From Lachnospiraceae bacterium (GTDB taxonomy: Bacteria; Bacillota_A; Clostridia; Lachnospirales; Lachnospiraceae), in assembly GCA_016287765.1 (NCBI GenBank), contig JAEEWS010000003.1, positions 47,560 to 111,559 on the forward strand: 64,000 nt of DNA, given 5' to 3'. The notes below the pieces were generated by a model. It was not told the DNA's origin. It did not search any database and saw nothing but the letters and a program-made list of their open reading frames with translations. The translations under genes and the position numbers were made by a program. Positions 43,656 to 52,725 of this stretch are shown one piece after another; position 1 is the first letter of the stretch, and each line of letters begins with the position of its first letter.

Positions 43656-46350
43656 AAATTATCACCCTTTCAATGATCACTCCCACTTCCATGGCTGTGA
43701 TCTCAATTGTATTTGTTCCCTTCACAATGTCAGCCTCAAAGAAAGTTCTTCTTTCCTGAGCTATAACATCTCTGCACCAGCGAGGATCGCTGTTTTCACC
43801 CGCTTTAAAATCTTCCGGCACAAGATTGATCTTCTTACTCTTGTCATTAACTGCTACTTTAAGATTTAATGCACCTCCGAACTTAAGAGGATTGGTGGGT
43901 GCAGTAACAAGTTCTATATGAAGCTTGCCTTCATAAGGACTTTCAAATTCCCAAACAGCTTTGGGAGCTTTTTCTCTCTGACCGTAATCATCGATCCTGT
44001 CAAGGACTTTAAGACCTTCCTCATATTTGCCGTATCCTTTAAGAAGAACGAACCGACCGCTTTCCGCAGGTATCAGTCTTGTGTAATCGGAAGCTTTTAA
44101 GTTGATGGCACCTTCTCTTTCGTAATCCTTTACTGTACCGAAAACCCGCCTGTCTGTCTTAATGAACTCAACACCGAAACCGTGACTCACGATCTCGACA
44201 ACGGTCCCATCGGATCCTGATACTGTATAAACATGGTCCTTGTCATCTCCTGCGGCACGGATCATTTTGTAAAGATCCTGCATAGGTGTCTGATCCTTAA
44301 GGATCTCTGTCTTACCCTCCTCCGTGTTTTCAGATATGGTATACTCTATCTTTCCCATACCTGAGTTGGCTATCTCCAGATAAGAAAGGGATCTGTCAAT
44401 GTCTATCTTCATGGGTTTTCCGTAAACTCTTACGTAGACCTTTTCTCTGTCTGCAAGAGAAAGCTTTAAGGAAGGCTTTTCTACAGGTGTAAAATCGGCA
44501 ACAACAGGCATACGCATATCAAAATCATTCCAGGTGGTAAATCCCACATGTGCTTCCAGCTGCATGCCATGCCACTTGCCTTTTTTGAATCTGTCCATTT
44601 CATTGGCAAGTGCCTTATCCCTTGCTATACGTTCAGTTGCCAGCTTGCCGTAGAAGTTAGCTATGGCCTTTCCCTGTTTTGCAAAATGGATATTCTTATC
44701 ACTGTACAGCCACATGAGGTAAAGGTTTGTGGAGGCAATAAGAGGCCAGTATATCATTGAATAGAAGCCGTTCTTATATTCGGCCTTTATCTTTTTATTC
44801 AGTTTAATGCCCCTGTCTTCCAGTTCTTCTACGGAATTGATCATACGATCGTTTTCAAAATTGTCACAGACCTTGTATACTCCGTGGTGAACAGTTTCCG
44901 GTCTTCTCTGGGAATTAAGCTGATAAGCATCCGTTAAAAGCTTTCCTATTTCCTTCTTTACTGTAGGAGTTTCATTTTCAAACAGAGTATCCGTAAGGAA
45001 GGAGGTAAATTCCTCGGGACTGTTGAGGTTTGAAGAACCCCACTTTTCATAGTCATAGGCTATCTGCATAAAGTAGTAAAGAGGAAGCTCATTAAACTTG
45101 ATATCTCCCACATTAACTACCCACACATCCTTGATCCCGAAATCATAGGCTTCCGTCATTTCTTCCCATACCTGAGGGAAGGATGTGGAGTTCACCCATT
45201 CATAGGATACGGGGCCGCCGTGATAATCCAGATGGAAATACATACCATAGCCGCCCTTGTGTTTTCTCATTTCCTTCGTGGGCAGGCCTCTCATGTGGCC
45301 ATGGTTATCTTCACAGAGCATTAAGATAACATCCTTAAGTTCATCCCAATGCATAAGTCCTTCTGTATTCTCATCCCCGTAGAAGTATTGTTCCACTTCC
45401 TTATAAACCGCAAGCGTCAAAGGAAGTTCCACTCCCTGCTCTTTGATCAATGCCTTCTGGGCAAGGATGATCTTCTTTAAAGCATTTATATTATCTTCAA
45501 GGGTGGCATTTTCAAGCATGACGGAATCATATTCCCCTCTCATGCCGATGGTGACCAGATGGTTGAACCTGCCGCTTCTCTTTAAGGAATCGCGCCAGTA
45601 ATTCTTAAGTCCTTCTTCGTTCTTGTCAAAATTCCAGACCGAACCGTAAGGTGAATCCTCACCGCATACATGTTTCCATTCCTCCGAAGCCCTGAGGCAG
45701 GGTTCGTGGTGTGAGTAGGAAACGGTTATTCCAAGCTCCGTGGCCAATTCTTCATTTAAGGTTCCGGGGCCGTCACAGGGGAAAGAACTTGCCCACATGG
45801 CAGGCCAAAGGAAATTACCCTTCATTCTGAGAAGGAACTCAAATATAACTTCATAGCAAAGAGCATTGGCTCCTCCGAATTTTGAACTCATCCATGTTCC
45901 GAAGCAGGGCCATTCGTCATTGATAAAAAAGCCTCTGTATTTAACGGAGGGCTGCTTGGATCTGAAATGATAATCCTTGACTATCATCTGCTTCCTTCTC
46001 ACAGGCTCTGCATCTCCGAAATAGACCATGGGTGTAACACCTATCATTTCGGAAACATGAAACATACCGTAAATGGTACCCAGAAGATCACTTCCGGTAA
46101 TGACCATGGTGTTACCGACAGTATAGATCTCATAGCACTGATATTCATTATCAAACTTGGTATTATCGGTTCTGATGATAATATCATTATCAAGTCTGGT
46201 ATCCTTGGGAGTAACTTCAGCTATCTCGGCTTTTCCTCCGAAAACACTTTCGATATCTTTTCCAAAAGCCTTGGCAATCCTCATAACTCCGTTAAGCTGA
46301 TTGTTTTCAAGCGCTATTCTGTTAATGTTTTTACCAAACCTAAATCCCAT
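43615..46350 (-). CDS. GH115 xylan alpha-1,2-glucuronidase
   Basis: The protein has 911 residues. Hallmark GH115 blocks are KYRGFFINDEWPC, SKFGGANALCYEVIFEFLLR, GNFLWPAMWASSF and SYSHHEPCLRASEEW. The enzyme removes (4-O-methyl)glucuronic acid from internal or terminal xylose residues of glucuronoxylan. There is no signal peptide, so the substrate must be imported oligosaccharides. Strong GGAGG site 7 bases before the ATG. It is preceded by a terminator hairpin after the binding-protein gene, so it may be expressed less than the transporter. A C-terminal domain (about 760-911) looks beta-sandwich. Confidence 0.93.
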   Translation of the reverse strand: MGFRFGKNINRIALENNQLNGVMRIAKAFGKDIESVFGGKAEIAEVTPKDTRLDNDIIIRTDNTKFDNEYQCYEIYTVGNTMVITGSDLLGTIYGMFHVSEMIGVTPMVYFGDAEPVRRKQMIVKDYHFRSKQPSVKYRGFFINDEWPCFGTWMSSKFGGANALCYEVIFEFLLRMKGNFLWPAMWASSFPCDGPGTLNEELATELGITVSYSHHEPCLRASEEWKHVCGEDSPYGSVWNFDKNEEGLKNYWRDSLKRSGRFNHLVTIGMRGEYDSVMLENATLEDNINALKKIILAQKALIKEQGVELPLTLAVYKEVEQYFYGDENTEGLMHWDELKDVILMLCEDNHGHMRGLPTKEMRKHKGGYGMYFHLDYHGGPVSYEWVNSTSFPQVWEEMTEAYDFGIKDVWVVNVGDIKFNELPLYYFMQIAYDYEKWGSSNLNSPEEFTSFLTDTLFENETPTVKKEIGKLLTDAYQLNSQRRPETVHHGVYKVCDNFENDRMINSVEELEDRGIKLNKKIKAEYKNGFYSMIYWPLIASTNLYLMWLYSDKNIHFAKQGKAIANFYGKLATERIARDKALANEMDRFKKGKWHGMQLEAHVGFTTWNDFDMRMPVVADFTPVEKPSLKLSLADREKVYVRVYGKPMKIDIDRSLSYLEIANSGMGKIEYTISENTEEGKTEILKDQTPMQDLYKMIRAAGDDKDHVYTVSGSDGTVVEIVSHGFGVEFIKTDRRVFGTVKDYEREGAINLKASDYTRLIPAESGRFVLLKGYGKYEEGLKVLDRIDDYGQREKAPKAVWEFESPYEGKLHIELVTAPTNPLKFGGALNLKVAVNDKSKKINLVPEDFKAGENSDPRWCRDVIAQERRTFFEADIVKGTNTIEITAMEVGVIIERVIIYGTDDSYRRSIQG

Positions 46351-46407
46351 ACCTTTTCCTCCATGATAGAGTGATTATATTGTTATCGTCTATTATATAC
46401 TTTTAAG

Positions 46408-46444
46408 AAAAAGATAGCCATACAATTTTTATTGTATGGCTATC
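46408..46444 (-). terminator. Hairpin terminator between binding-protein gene and GH115
   Basis: Arms GATAGCCATACAAT (46413-46426) and ATTGTATGGCTATC (46431-46444) are perfect over 14 bases with a TTTT loop. On the minus strand TTTTTCTT follows. It sits inside the apparent xylan operon, so it likely acts as a partial terminator. AT-rich -10-like TATAAT copies downstream lack a good -35. Confidence 0.75.
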
Positions 46445-46474
46445 AAATATTGCCTAATTTACTTCATCAAACCA

Positions 46475-48205
46475 TTACTGGCCTATCATGGTCTTGCTGC
46501 CGAAGTTTGCATTCCATGCTGCTTCACGCTCGTTCTTGATAGCCTGTCCACCTGCATTGAGGTAGGTCTTCATTCCATCATCCCAAGTCTTATCGAAATC
46601 AGCGGGCTTGCATACTACAGCCTGGTTGAAGGTAGCATCTCTCTTACCGGTAAGGTCGGTTCCTTCAGCTTCTGCTGCGATCTCACCAACGTTAACGTTC
46701 TTAGGTAATACAGCATCCTTCTCTGCAACTGCCATTGCGTTGGCAACGTCATTTACATCTACGCCTGAGTAACCGTAAGCAAGAGACTTACGTGTAAGCT
46801 CATCGCTGCTGAGTCTGAGACCGTTACATGTCATAGTGATATCGATGTTCTGGCCGGAGTTCTGGTTGTACTTAACGTTCTCATCGGAAACGCCGGAGAT
46901 CTTGATAACGCCGCCTTCAAGCTTCTGGTGGTTGATTCCCTCGATACCGATCTGCAGATATTCTACAACTTCGGGTGAAGAGATGAAATCAAGGTAAAGA
47001 AGTGATGCAAGAGGCTCTGTGTTTGTAGCGGGTAAGAAGGACTTACGATCGCCTGCTGCTGAGTATGAGAAGTGAGTATAGTTACCGTTCTTATCAGTGA
47101 AGCAGTTGATAGCTACGAATTTAGCCTTAGGATCAACATTCTTTGCAAGAAGAGCGTTGATGCTTTCTTCGTTGTTACGGAAAGGATAATCATAGTTCTG
47201 GATGAATGCGCCTACATAACCTGCCTTGCACATATCATCGCCTGTTGAATCGCCTGATGCATGGAGGGAGAAATCCTTCCAGATGAGGCCGTTGTTGTAC
47301 CACTTGTTGAGGAGCTTAACAGCTTCCTTTGTTCCGTTTTCGGTGAACTTTCTGTCATCGAAACCGTTGATGTAGAGTTCCTTATCTGTGATATCGGGAT
47401 CCATGAAGGACTCGATGATGGGAGCTGCTGTCCAGCCCACATCCTGTGTGAGAAGGAAAGGAACCATCTGAGCTGCATCCTTGCCAAGGAGTGTGGAAGC
47501 ATTATCCTTGAATGCAACGAGCATCTTCTCGAATTCAGCTGTTGTTGTAGGAGCCTTCATACCAAGCTTGTCAAGCCAGTCCTGACGAACAAAGGTGTTG
47601 ATACGATAGGTATTGTTTCTTCTTCCTTCGATTGCCCATACTGTGCCGGTCTTAGGATCCTGATCATAGTAAATGTTCTCGTCGCCAAGCCAATCCCAAA
47701 GATTTGTAAGAAGAGGCTTGTACTGAGCAAGAAGGGGATTAAGATCAAGAACACCGCCCATGTTTGCATAAGCCTGGATGGTAGGATAGCTGTAAGTGTA
47801 GCAGATATCCGGAGCATCACCTGCTGCAAGAAGGTTGTTGATCTGATCACCCTCTGTCCAACGGGGAACAGCTCTGAAGGATACTTCTACATTGTATTTC
47901 TGGAGCATCTGCTCTTTGATCCAATCTGTCCATACGTTGTTGTCTGCAGGAGTCTTGGAATCACGATCGTAAACTTCAACAGTGATCTTTCTTGTGTTAA
48001 CGAATTTACCGTTTACAAGTTCACCGTTTGAAGGATCGGGTGTGGGTGTTGCCTTAGCAGTTTCTGTATTGGATGAACTGCTTGTGTTGGATGAAGAAGC
48101 CTTGGGCGTAGGTGTCGTCGAAGCTGCTTCTTTCTCCTTGCCGCAGGCTGTTACGGATAAAACCATGGTTGCAGCCAGCAACAATGCTACTAACTTTCTT
48201 TTCAT
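46475..48205 (-). CDS. Carbohydrate ABC transporter substrate-binding lipoprotein
   Basis: The protein has 576 residues. The signal peptide ends in a lipobox (VTAC, Cys 21), followed by a Ser/Thr/Pro linker of about 35 residues (ASSSNTSSSSN) that holds the domain away from the membrane. The mature protein is a family 1 type extracellular solute-binding protein of the large LplA/LipO class (WTDWIKEQMLQKYNVEVSFR; GDAPDICYTYSYPTIQAYA). These bind oligosaccharides. It is followed by the hairpin terminator. With its neighbours it predicts uptake of decorated xylo-oligosaccharides; this specificity is inferred. Confidence 0.93.
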   Translation of the reverse strand: MKRKLVALLLAATMVLSVTACGKEKEAASTTPTPKASSSNTSSSSNTETAKATPTPDPSNGELVNGKFVNTRKITVEVYDRDSKTPADNNVWTDWIKEQMLQKYNVEVSFRAVPRWTEGDQINNLLAAGDAPDICYTYSYPTIQAYANMGGVLDLNPLLAQYKPLLTNLWDWLGDENIYYDQDPKTGTVWAIEGRRNNTYRINTFVRQDWLDKLGMKAPTTTAEFEKMLVAFKDNASTLLGKDAAQMVPFLLTQDVGWTAAPIIESFMDPDITDKELYINGFDDRKFTENGTKEAVKLLNKWYNNGLIWKDFSLHASGDSTGDDMCKAGYVGAFIQNYDYPFRNNEESINALLAKNVDPKAKFVAINCFTDKNGNYTHFSYSAAGDRKSFLPATNTEPLASLLYLDFISSPEVVEYLQIGIEGINHQKLEGGVIKISGVSDENVKYNQNSGQNIDITMTCNGLRLSSDELTRKSLAYGYSGVDVNDVANAMAVAEKDAVLPKNVNVGEIAAEAEGTDLTGKRDATFNQAVVCKPADFDKTWDDGMKTYLNAGGQAIKNEREAAWNANFGSKTMIGQ

Positions 48206-48269
48206 TTCTTTTTCCTCCCTTTTGAAATGGAATATTTTGAATTAACGGCTTGTCGCAGTGACAGACCGG

Positions 48270-49142
48270 TCATTCCTTAACTGCACCCAATGTAGCTCCT
48301 GCGATAAAGTATCTCTGAAGCCAAGGGTAGATCAACAGGATGGGAACCGTCGAGAACATAACGATGGCATCCTTAAGGGACTCACTGAGTCCGGGTGTTG
48401 AAAATCCCTCCTGTGTGGAGATCTCAACACTGTTGATGTTGTTTAAGATATTGTACATGAACAGCTGTAAGGGATAGTACTCTTTCTTTGTGACGTACAT
48501 AAGTGCATCCGTATATCCGTTCCATCTGCCTACCGCATAGAACAAAGCAAGCGTAGCATAAACAGGCTTTGAAAGCGGCAGATAAATACTTATGAATATC
48601 TTGAAGTAAGATGCTCCGTCTATTTCCGCCGACTCTCTCAGGCTGTCCGGAATACCGTAGAAGAAGCTTCTCATAATGATCATGTTGTAAATGCTCAAAC
48701 AGCTGGGGATAATAAGAACAAGAGGACTGTTCAAAAGGTTCAGCTGCTTCATGAGCAGGTAGTTGGGCATAAGTCCCGCATTAAAGAACATTGTAATGGT
48801 GATCAGGATATTGATGATCCCCTTACCCTTTAACTTATCGTAGATCAAAGGATAAGCACAAAGGGAAGTCATGGTCAGTGAAACAAAAGCACAAATAATT
48901 GTAAGGAACACTGTCCAGAAAAAAGATCTTACATATGTTGAATCCTTAAAAACATATTCGTATGCATCAAGATTAATTCCCTTGGGAAGGAAATAGATCT
49001 CATGTTTTATAAGGTATTCGGAAGCACTTAACGACTTTGCCGCAAGGTTTACCATGGGAGCCAGACAAACAAAAGCCACCAATATACAAAACAGTACAAA
49101 TATCCAGTCACCGATCCTGGTTTTTAATGATTTAACTCTCAT
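48270..49142 (-). CDS. Carbohydrate ABC permease, YtcP type
   Basis: The protein has 290 residues and six helices. The binding-protein-dependent permease EAA loop reads ESAEIDGASYFKIFISIYLP. Family-typical features include the N-terminal FLPKGINLDAYEYVF. It forms a heterodimer with the LplB-type permease encoded 15 bases upstream. No ATPase gene is near; Firmicute importers of this kind usually share an MsmK-type ATPase encoded elsewhere. Confidence 0.93.
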   Translation of the reverse strand: MRVKSLKTRIGDWIFVLFCILVAFVCLAPMVNLAAKSLSASEYLIKHEIYFLPKGINLDAYEYVFKDSTYVRSFFWTVFLTIICAFVSLTMTSLCAYPLIYDKLKGKGIINILITITMFFNAGLMPNYLLMKQLNLLNSPLVLIIPSCLSIYNMIIMRSFFYGIPDSLRESAEIDGASYFKIFISIYLPLSKPVYATLALFYAVGRWNGYTDALMYVTKKEYYPLQLFMYNILNNINSVEISTQEGFSTPGLSESLKDAIVMFSTVPILLIYPWLQRYFIAGATLGAVKE

Positions 49143-49157
49143 CTTTGTTCTCCTCCC

Positions 49158-50129
49158 TTACCATATTCCGCGTTCGCCAAGTTTACGCGAAAGCGCATTG
49201 GCACTGAGCAGGAAGAACAATCCGACTACCGACTGGAAAAGACCGACAGCTGTGGAAAGTGAAAACTTGAGCTGCTTTACACCGTTTTTATAAACGAAAG
49301 TTGCAATAGTCTCGGCAACGTCAAGAACCAGAGGGTTCTGCATCGCATATATCCTGTCGAAGGCACCGCCTACGATACCGCCGAGGTTCATGATAAGAAG
49401 AACTACGATGGTAGACTTGATACCCGGCAGTGTAACATGCCACATCTTGCTCAAACGTCCGGCTCCGTCCACGGAGGCTGCTTCGTAAAGCTCCGGGTTT
49501 ATGCCTGCGATAGCGGCCAGATAGATGATGGAACCCCATCCGAAGCTCTGCCATATACCCATTAAGATATAAGTTACTATCCAGTGATTGGGCTCATTAA
49601 GGAAAGGAATAGCTTCACGTCCGGTAAGAGTGATTACCTGGTTTACGAGACCACTGCCTGTAGCGAACAGCTGTACGGAAAGGCTGTAAATGATAACCCA
49701 GGAAAGGAAGTGAGGCATGTATGCTATGGTCTGCACGGTCTTTTTGAACCTCTTAAAGGGAAGTTCGTTAAGAATGAGTGCAAAGATGACAGGTGCGGGA
49801 AAACCAAAGAACAGATCCAGCAGGTTCAGTGTCACGTTATTTCTCAAGGCATTGTAGAAGTCCGTGTTCATGGCCTTTTTGAAATACTTGAAAACGTCCA
49901 GATTTCCTGCTGTATTGGCCCAGGGCATATCCCAAAGCTTGGTGTTGAGTTTATACTCCTTAAATGCTATAAGGATATACTTCATAGGCTGATATTTGAA
50001 CACCAGCAGGTAGATGATGGGCAAAAGCAGCATAGCGTACAGTTGCCAATATCTTTTCATATAGATCAGAAACTTCCTCCATGGGCTCCGTTTTTTTACC
50101 GAAGCTGTTATTTCCCTATTGTTCTCCAT
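49158..50129 (-). CDS. Carbohydrate ABC permease, LplB/YteP type
   Basis: The protein has 323 residues and six helices after a basic N-terminal tail. Typical family phrases are YQLYAMLLLPIIYLLVFKYQ, FKEYKLNTKLWD and the EAA loop YEAASVDGAGRLSKMWHVTLP. It is the partner of the YtcP-type permease downstream. It is the second gene of the operon, 69 bases after GH3. Confidence 0.93.
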   Translation of the reverse strand: MENNREITASVKKRSPWRKFLIYMKRYWQLYAMLLLPIIYLLVFKYQPMKYILIAFKEYKLNTKLWDMPWANTAGNLDVFKYFKKAMNTDFYNALRNNVTLNLLDLFFGFPAPVIFALILNELPFKRFKKTVQTIAYMPHFLSWVIIYSLSVQLFATGSGLVNQVITLTGREAIPFLNEPNHWIVTYILMGIWQSFGWGSIIYLAAIAGINPELYEAASVDGAGRLSKMWHVTLPGIKSTIVVLLIMNLGGIVGGAFDRIYAMQNPLVLDVAETIATFVYKNGVKQLKFSLSTAVGLFQSVVGLFFLLSANALSRKLGERGIW

Positions 50130-50198
50130 CTTCTTTTTTTTCCTTTCAAGTCTTTCTCAAATGTTGCGATCGTCAGAACATCCCTCTGTTCCAAGTCC

Positions 50199-52361
50199 TC
50201 AGATAACGGCAAACTCTTTTTCTGCAGGCTTCATGCCCAAAAGCTTTTCGCTTTCTTTGTCGGGTTGTGAAATACCGATGTATACTTTGTATTTCTTTCC
50301 CTTGTTAACGTAAAATTCCCCTTTTTCGTTAACTATCTCAAAGGAATCGCGGCTTAACGGTAAGGTTACCTTTTTCTTCTCTCCTGCCTTCAGCCGGATC
50401 TTCTTAAAAGCTTTGAGCTGATACTTGGGAGCACCTTCTTCTCCGCTGGCCACATAGACCTGTACCACTTCCGCTCCGTCGTAGGCTCCCTTGTTTTCCA
50501 GGGTAAGTCCGACTTCCACGTCGGTATCCAGCCTGTCCTCAGCGCAGGAAGTCGGTAATGAAACATCGGAAACCTCAAACCTGCTGTAGCCGAGTCCGTA
50601 TCCGAAAGGATACTGGGCTTCGTTTTCCATATATCTGTATGTCCTACCCTTCATTGAATAGTCGGTGAAGGACGGCAACTCTTCGGTTGTATTGTAAAAT
50701 GTGAAAGGAAGTTTTCCCGAAGGATTTGCTTTACCGAAGATGATATCGGTAACAGCTTTCCCGCCTCTCGCCCCGGGATAACCTGCATATATAACGGCTG
50801 CAGCCTTATCCTTGGCATAACCCAAGTCCAAAGAACTTCCCGCAAGGAGCACCACGATCACGGGTTTTCCCGAATCCAGCACACATTTAAGGACCTCATT
50901 CTGAAGTCCCGGCAGGGAAAGATCTTTTTTATCCCCACTGGCATAAGCGTTTCCGGCATCTCCTTCTTCCCCTTCGAGACCGGCATCCAATCCGACGCAA
51001 CAAACGATCACGTCACTGTTATCGCAAACGCCTTTAACTTCGGACATTCTGTCATTTACCTGTCCTAAGTTTTCAACTTTATCCTTGTAGAGATGACATC
51101 CTTCGGAGAACATTACTCTCACGTCATCTCCTACAAAATCCTCAATTCCCAACAGCACTGTCTCATATCTTGAAGCCGTGCCTTCGTAATTTCCCACAAG
51201 AGCCTTCTTGTTGTCCGCATTGGGTCCGATAACACCGATGGTGTTTATCTTCTTCACATCCAGAGGAAGGAAGTTCTTATCGTTCTTAAGTAAAACAATG
51301 GACTCCAAAGAAGCCTTTAAGTTAAGAGCCTTCATGGCGTCGGTATCCACATCCGTAAGACTCAGCTTGTCAAACTCTGTAGTCTGACCTTCCATGATAC
51401 CCAACTTGTATCTGGTAGTAAAGAGACGGACAAGTGCTTCATCCAGTCTGCTCTCTTTAACAAGACCTTCGTCAACGGCCTGCTTCATGTTCTTGAACAG
51501 ATCTCCGCAGTTAACATCGCATCCGTTGTTCATGGCAAGAGCAACAGCCTCTAAAGGTGTCTTGCATACCATGTGTCCGGTATAAAAATCCTTGATAGCC
51601 CAGCAGTCACTGGTAACATGTCCTTCAAATCCGAACTTGTCTCTTAAGATGTCCTGAAGCAAAGTCTTACTTCCGCAGGCAGGTTCGCCGTTTACTCTGT
51701 TGTAGGCACCCATGACGGCTTCTACGTGTGTGTTCTCTATACACTTTTCAAAAGCATAGAGATAGGTTTCCCAGAAATCCTTTTGGTTTACTTTTGCATC
51801 AAAGCTGTGTCTGATACCTTCGGGACCGGAATGAACAGCGAAATGCTTTGTGCAGGCTGCTGCCTTTAAAAAATTATCATCCTTTCCCTGAATACCGTCA
51901 ATGTATCTTGTTCCCAGTCTGGAAGTGAGATAAGGATCTTCTCCGTAGGTCTCGTGACCTCTTCCCCATCTGGGATCTCTGAAGATATTTATGTTGGGAG
52001 CCCAGAAGGTAAGTCCCTTGTAAATGTCATGATCTCCGTATTTCTGCTGATTATTGTATTTGGCTCTTCCTTCTGTGGAAACCGCATCTCCGATCTCTTC
52101 AAGAAGGTCCTCGTCAAAGCTCGCCGCAAGAGTAACAGCCTGGGGAAATACGGTGGCAACACCGGCTCTGGCTACTCCGTGAAGTGCCTCGTTCCACCAG
52201 TTATAGCTTTTAACATTCAGTCTTTCGATGGCAGGTGCCCAGTTAAGGACCTGGGAGCATTTTTCCTCAAGAGTCATTTTCGCCACAAGGGCTTCTGCCA
52301 TTTTTTTATACTCCGCCAACTTGGTCTTGTTGAAATTGACGTTTTTGATCCTGTTACTCAC
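50199..52361 (-). CDS. GH3 beta-xylosidase/beta-glucosidase
   Basis: This is the first gene of the operon: 720 residues, no signal peptide, cytoplasmic. The nucleophile Asp 252 is in HVTSDCWAIKD. The substrate-binding KH pair is at 172-173 (CTKHFAVHSG), with NWWNEALHG (54-62) and DPRWGRGHETYGEDP typical of the xylosidase branch of GH3. A C-terminal (alpha/beta) sandwich and fibronectin III-like domain follow. It probably trims xylose from the non-reducing end of imported xylo-oligosaccharides; glucosidase activity cannot be excluded. The start is GTG at 52361, with GGAGG 5 bases upstream. Confidence 0.9.
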   Translation of the reverse strand: MSNRIKNVNFNKTKLAEYKKMAEALVAKMTLEEKCSQVLNWAPAIERLNVKSYNWWNEALHGVARAGVATVFPQAVTLAASFDEDLLEEIGDAVSTEGRAKYNNQQKYGDHDIYKGLTFWAPNINIFRDPRWGRGHETYGEDPYLTSRLGTRYIDGIQGKDDNFLKAAACTKHFAVHSGPEGIRHSFDAKVNQKDFWETYLYAFEKCIENTHVEAVMGAYNRVNGEPACGSKTLLQDILRDKFGFEGHVTSDCWAIKDFYTGHMVCKTPLEAVALAMNNGCDVNCGDLFKNMKQAVDEGLVKESRLDEALVRLFTTRYKLGIMEGQTTEFDKLSLTDVDTDAMKALNLKASLESIVLLKNDKNFLPLDVKKINTIGVIGPNADNKKALVGNYEGTASRYETVLLGIEDFVGDDVRVMFSEGCHLYKDKVENLGQVNDRMSEVKGVCDNSDVIVCCVGLDAGLEGEEGDAGNAYASGDKKDLSLPGLQNEVLKCVLDSGKPVIVVLLAGSSLDLGYAKDKAAAVIYAGYPGARGGKAVTDIIFGKANPSGKLPFTFYNTTEELPSFTDYSMKGRTYRYMENEAQYPFGYGLGYSRFEVSDVSLPTSCAEDRLDTDVEVGLTLENKGAYDGAEVVQVYVASGEEGAPKYQLKAFKKIRLKAGEKKKVTLPLSRDSFEIVNEKGEFYVNKGKKYKVYIGISQPDKESEKLLGMKPAEKEFAVI

Positions 52362-52448
52362 CTATACCTCCACGTAAACACATTACTACGCATTTACATA
52401 TTTTATATTTACCCGGTAGGGGCATTTATTTCCGTCTTATACATTTGG

Positions 52449-52454
52449 ATTATA
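52449..52454 (-). promoter_or_regulatory. -10 element of the glucuronoxylan operon
   Basis: Minus strand TATAAT (52449-52454), about 80 bases upstream of the GH3 start. The sequence at the matching -35 position (GAAGAA) is poor, which fits a promoter that needs an activator such as the divergent AraC protein. Confidence 0.5.
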
Positions 52455-52519
52455 CCATTGATTTATCATTTTTCTTCCTAATCTGTACCAAAGAATGATC
52501 AAATATTCCCATGAGTATA

Positions 52520-52562
52520 TTTAACAAAAAAACTTTAATTATGTCATTTAACCAAATTTAAC
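52520..52562. promoter_or_regulatory. Four TTTAAC-like direct repeats between divergent promoters
   Basis: TTTAAC at 52520, TTTAAT at 52534, TTTAAC at 52547 and TTTAAC at 52557, all in the same orientation, 14, 13 and 10 bases apart. They lie about 80-120 bases from both predicted transcript starts in the 364-base gap 52362-52725. They are candidate binding sites for the AraC regulator. The rest of the gap is AT-rich leader and promoter sequence. Confidence 0.4.
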
Positions 52563-52607
52563 CTTTTTAATCTGTGTATAATACCTAAAAAATATTTTTT
52601 TTGTTTG

Positions 52608-52636
52608 TTGAAATTTGTATATTCTTACAGTATAAT
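52608..52636 (+). promoter_or_regulatory. Sigma-A promoter of the AraC gene
   Basis: -35 TTGAAA (52608-52613), 17-base spacer, -10 TATAAT (52631-52636). The leader is about 83 bases and the ribosome site AGAAAGG is about 10 bases before the ATG at 52726. Confidence 0.75.
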
Positions 52637-52725
52637 ACAAAACGTTAAGAAATATTTTATGATTATTTTTAATCAGATATCATTTTAATAGGAAGAAATG
52701 ATAAGTCATCAGAAAGGTATCCTTT

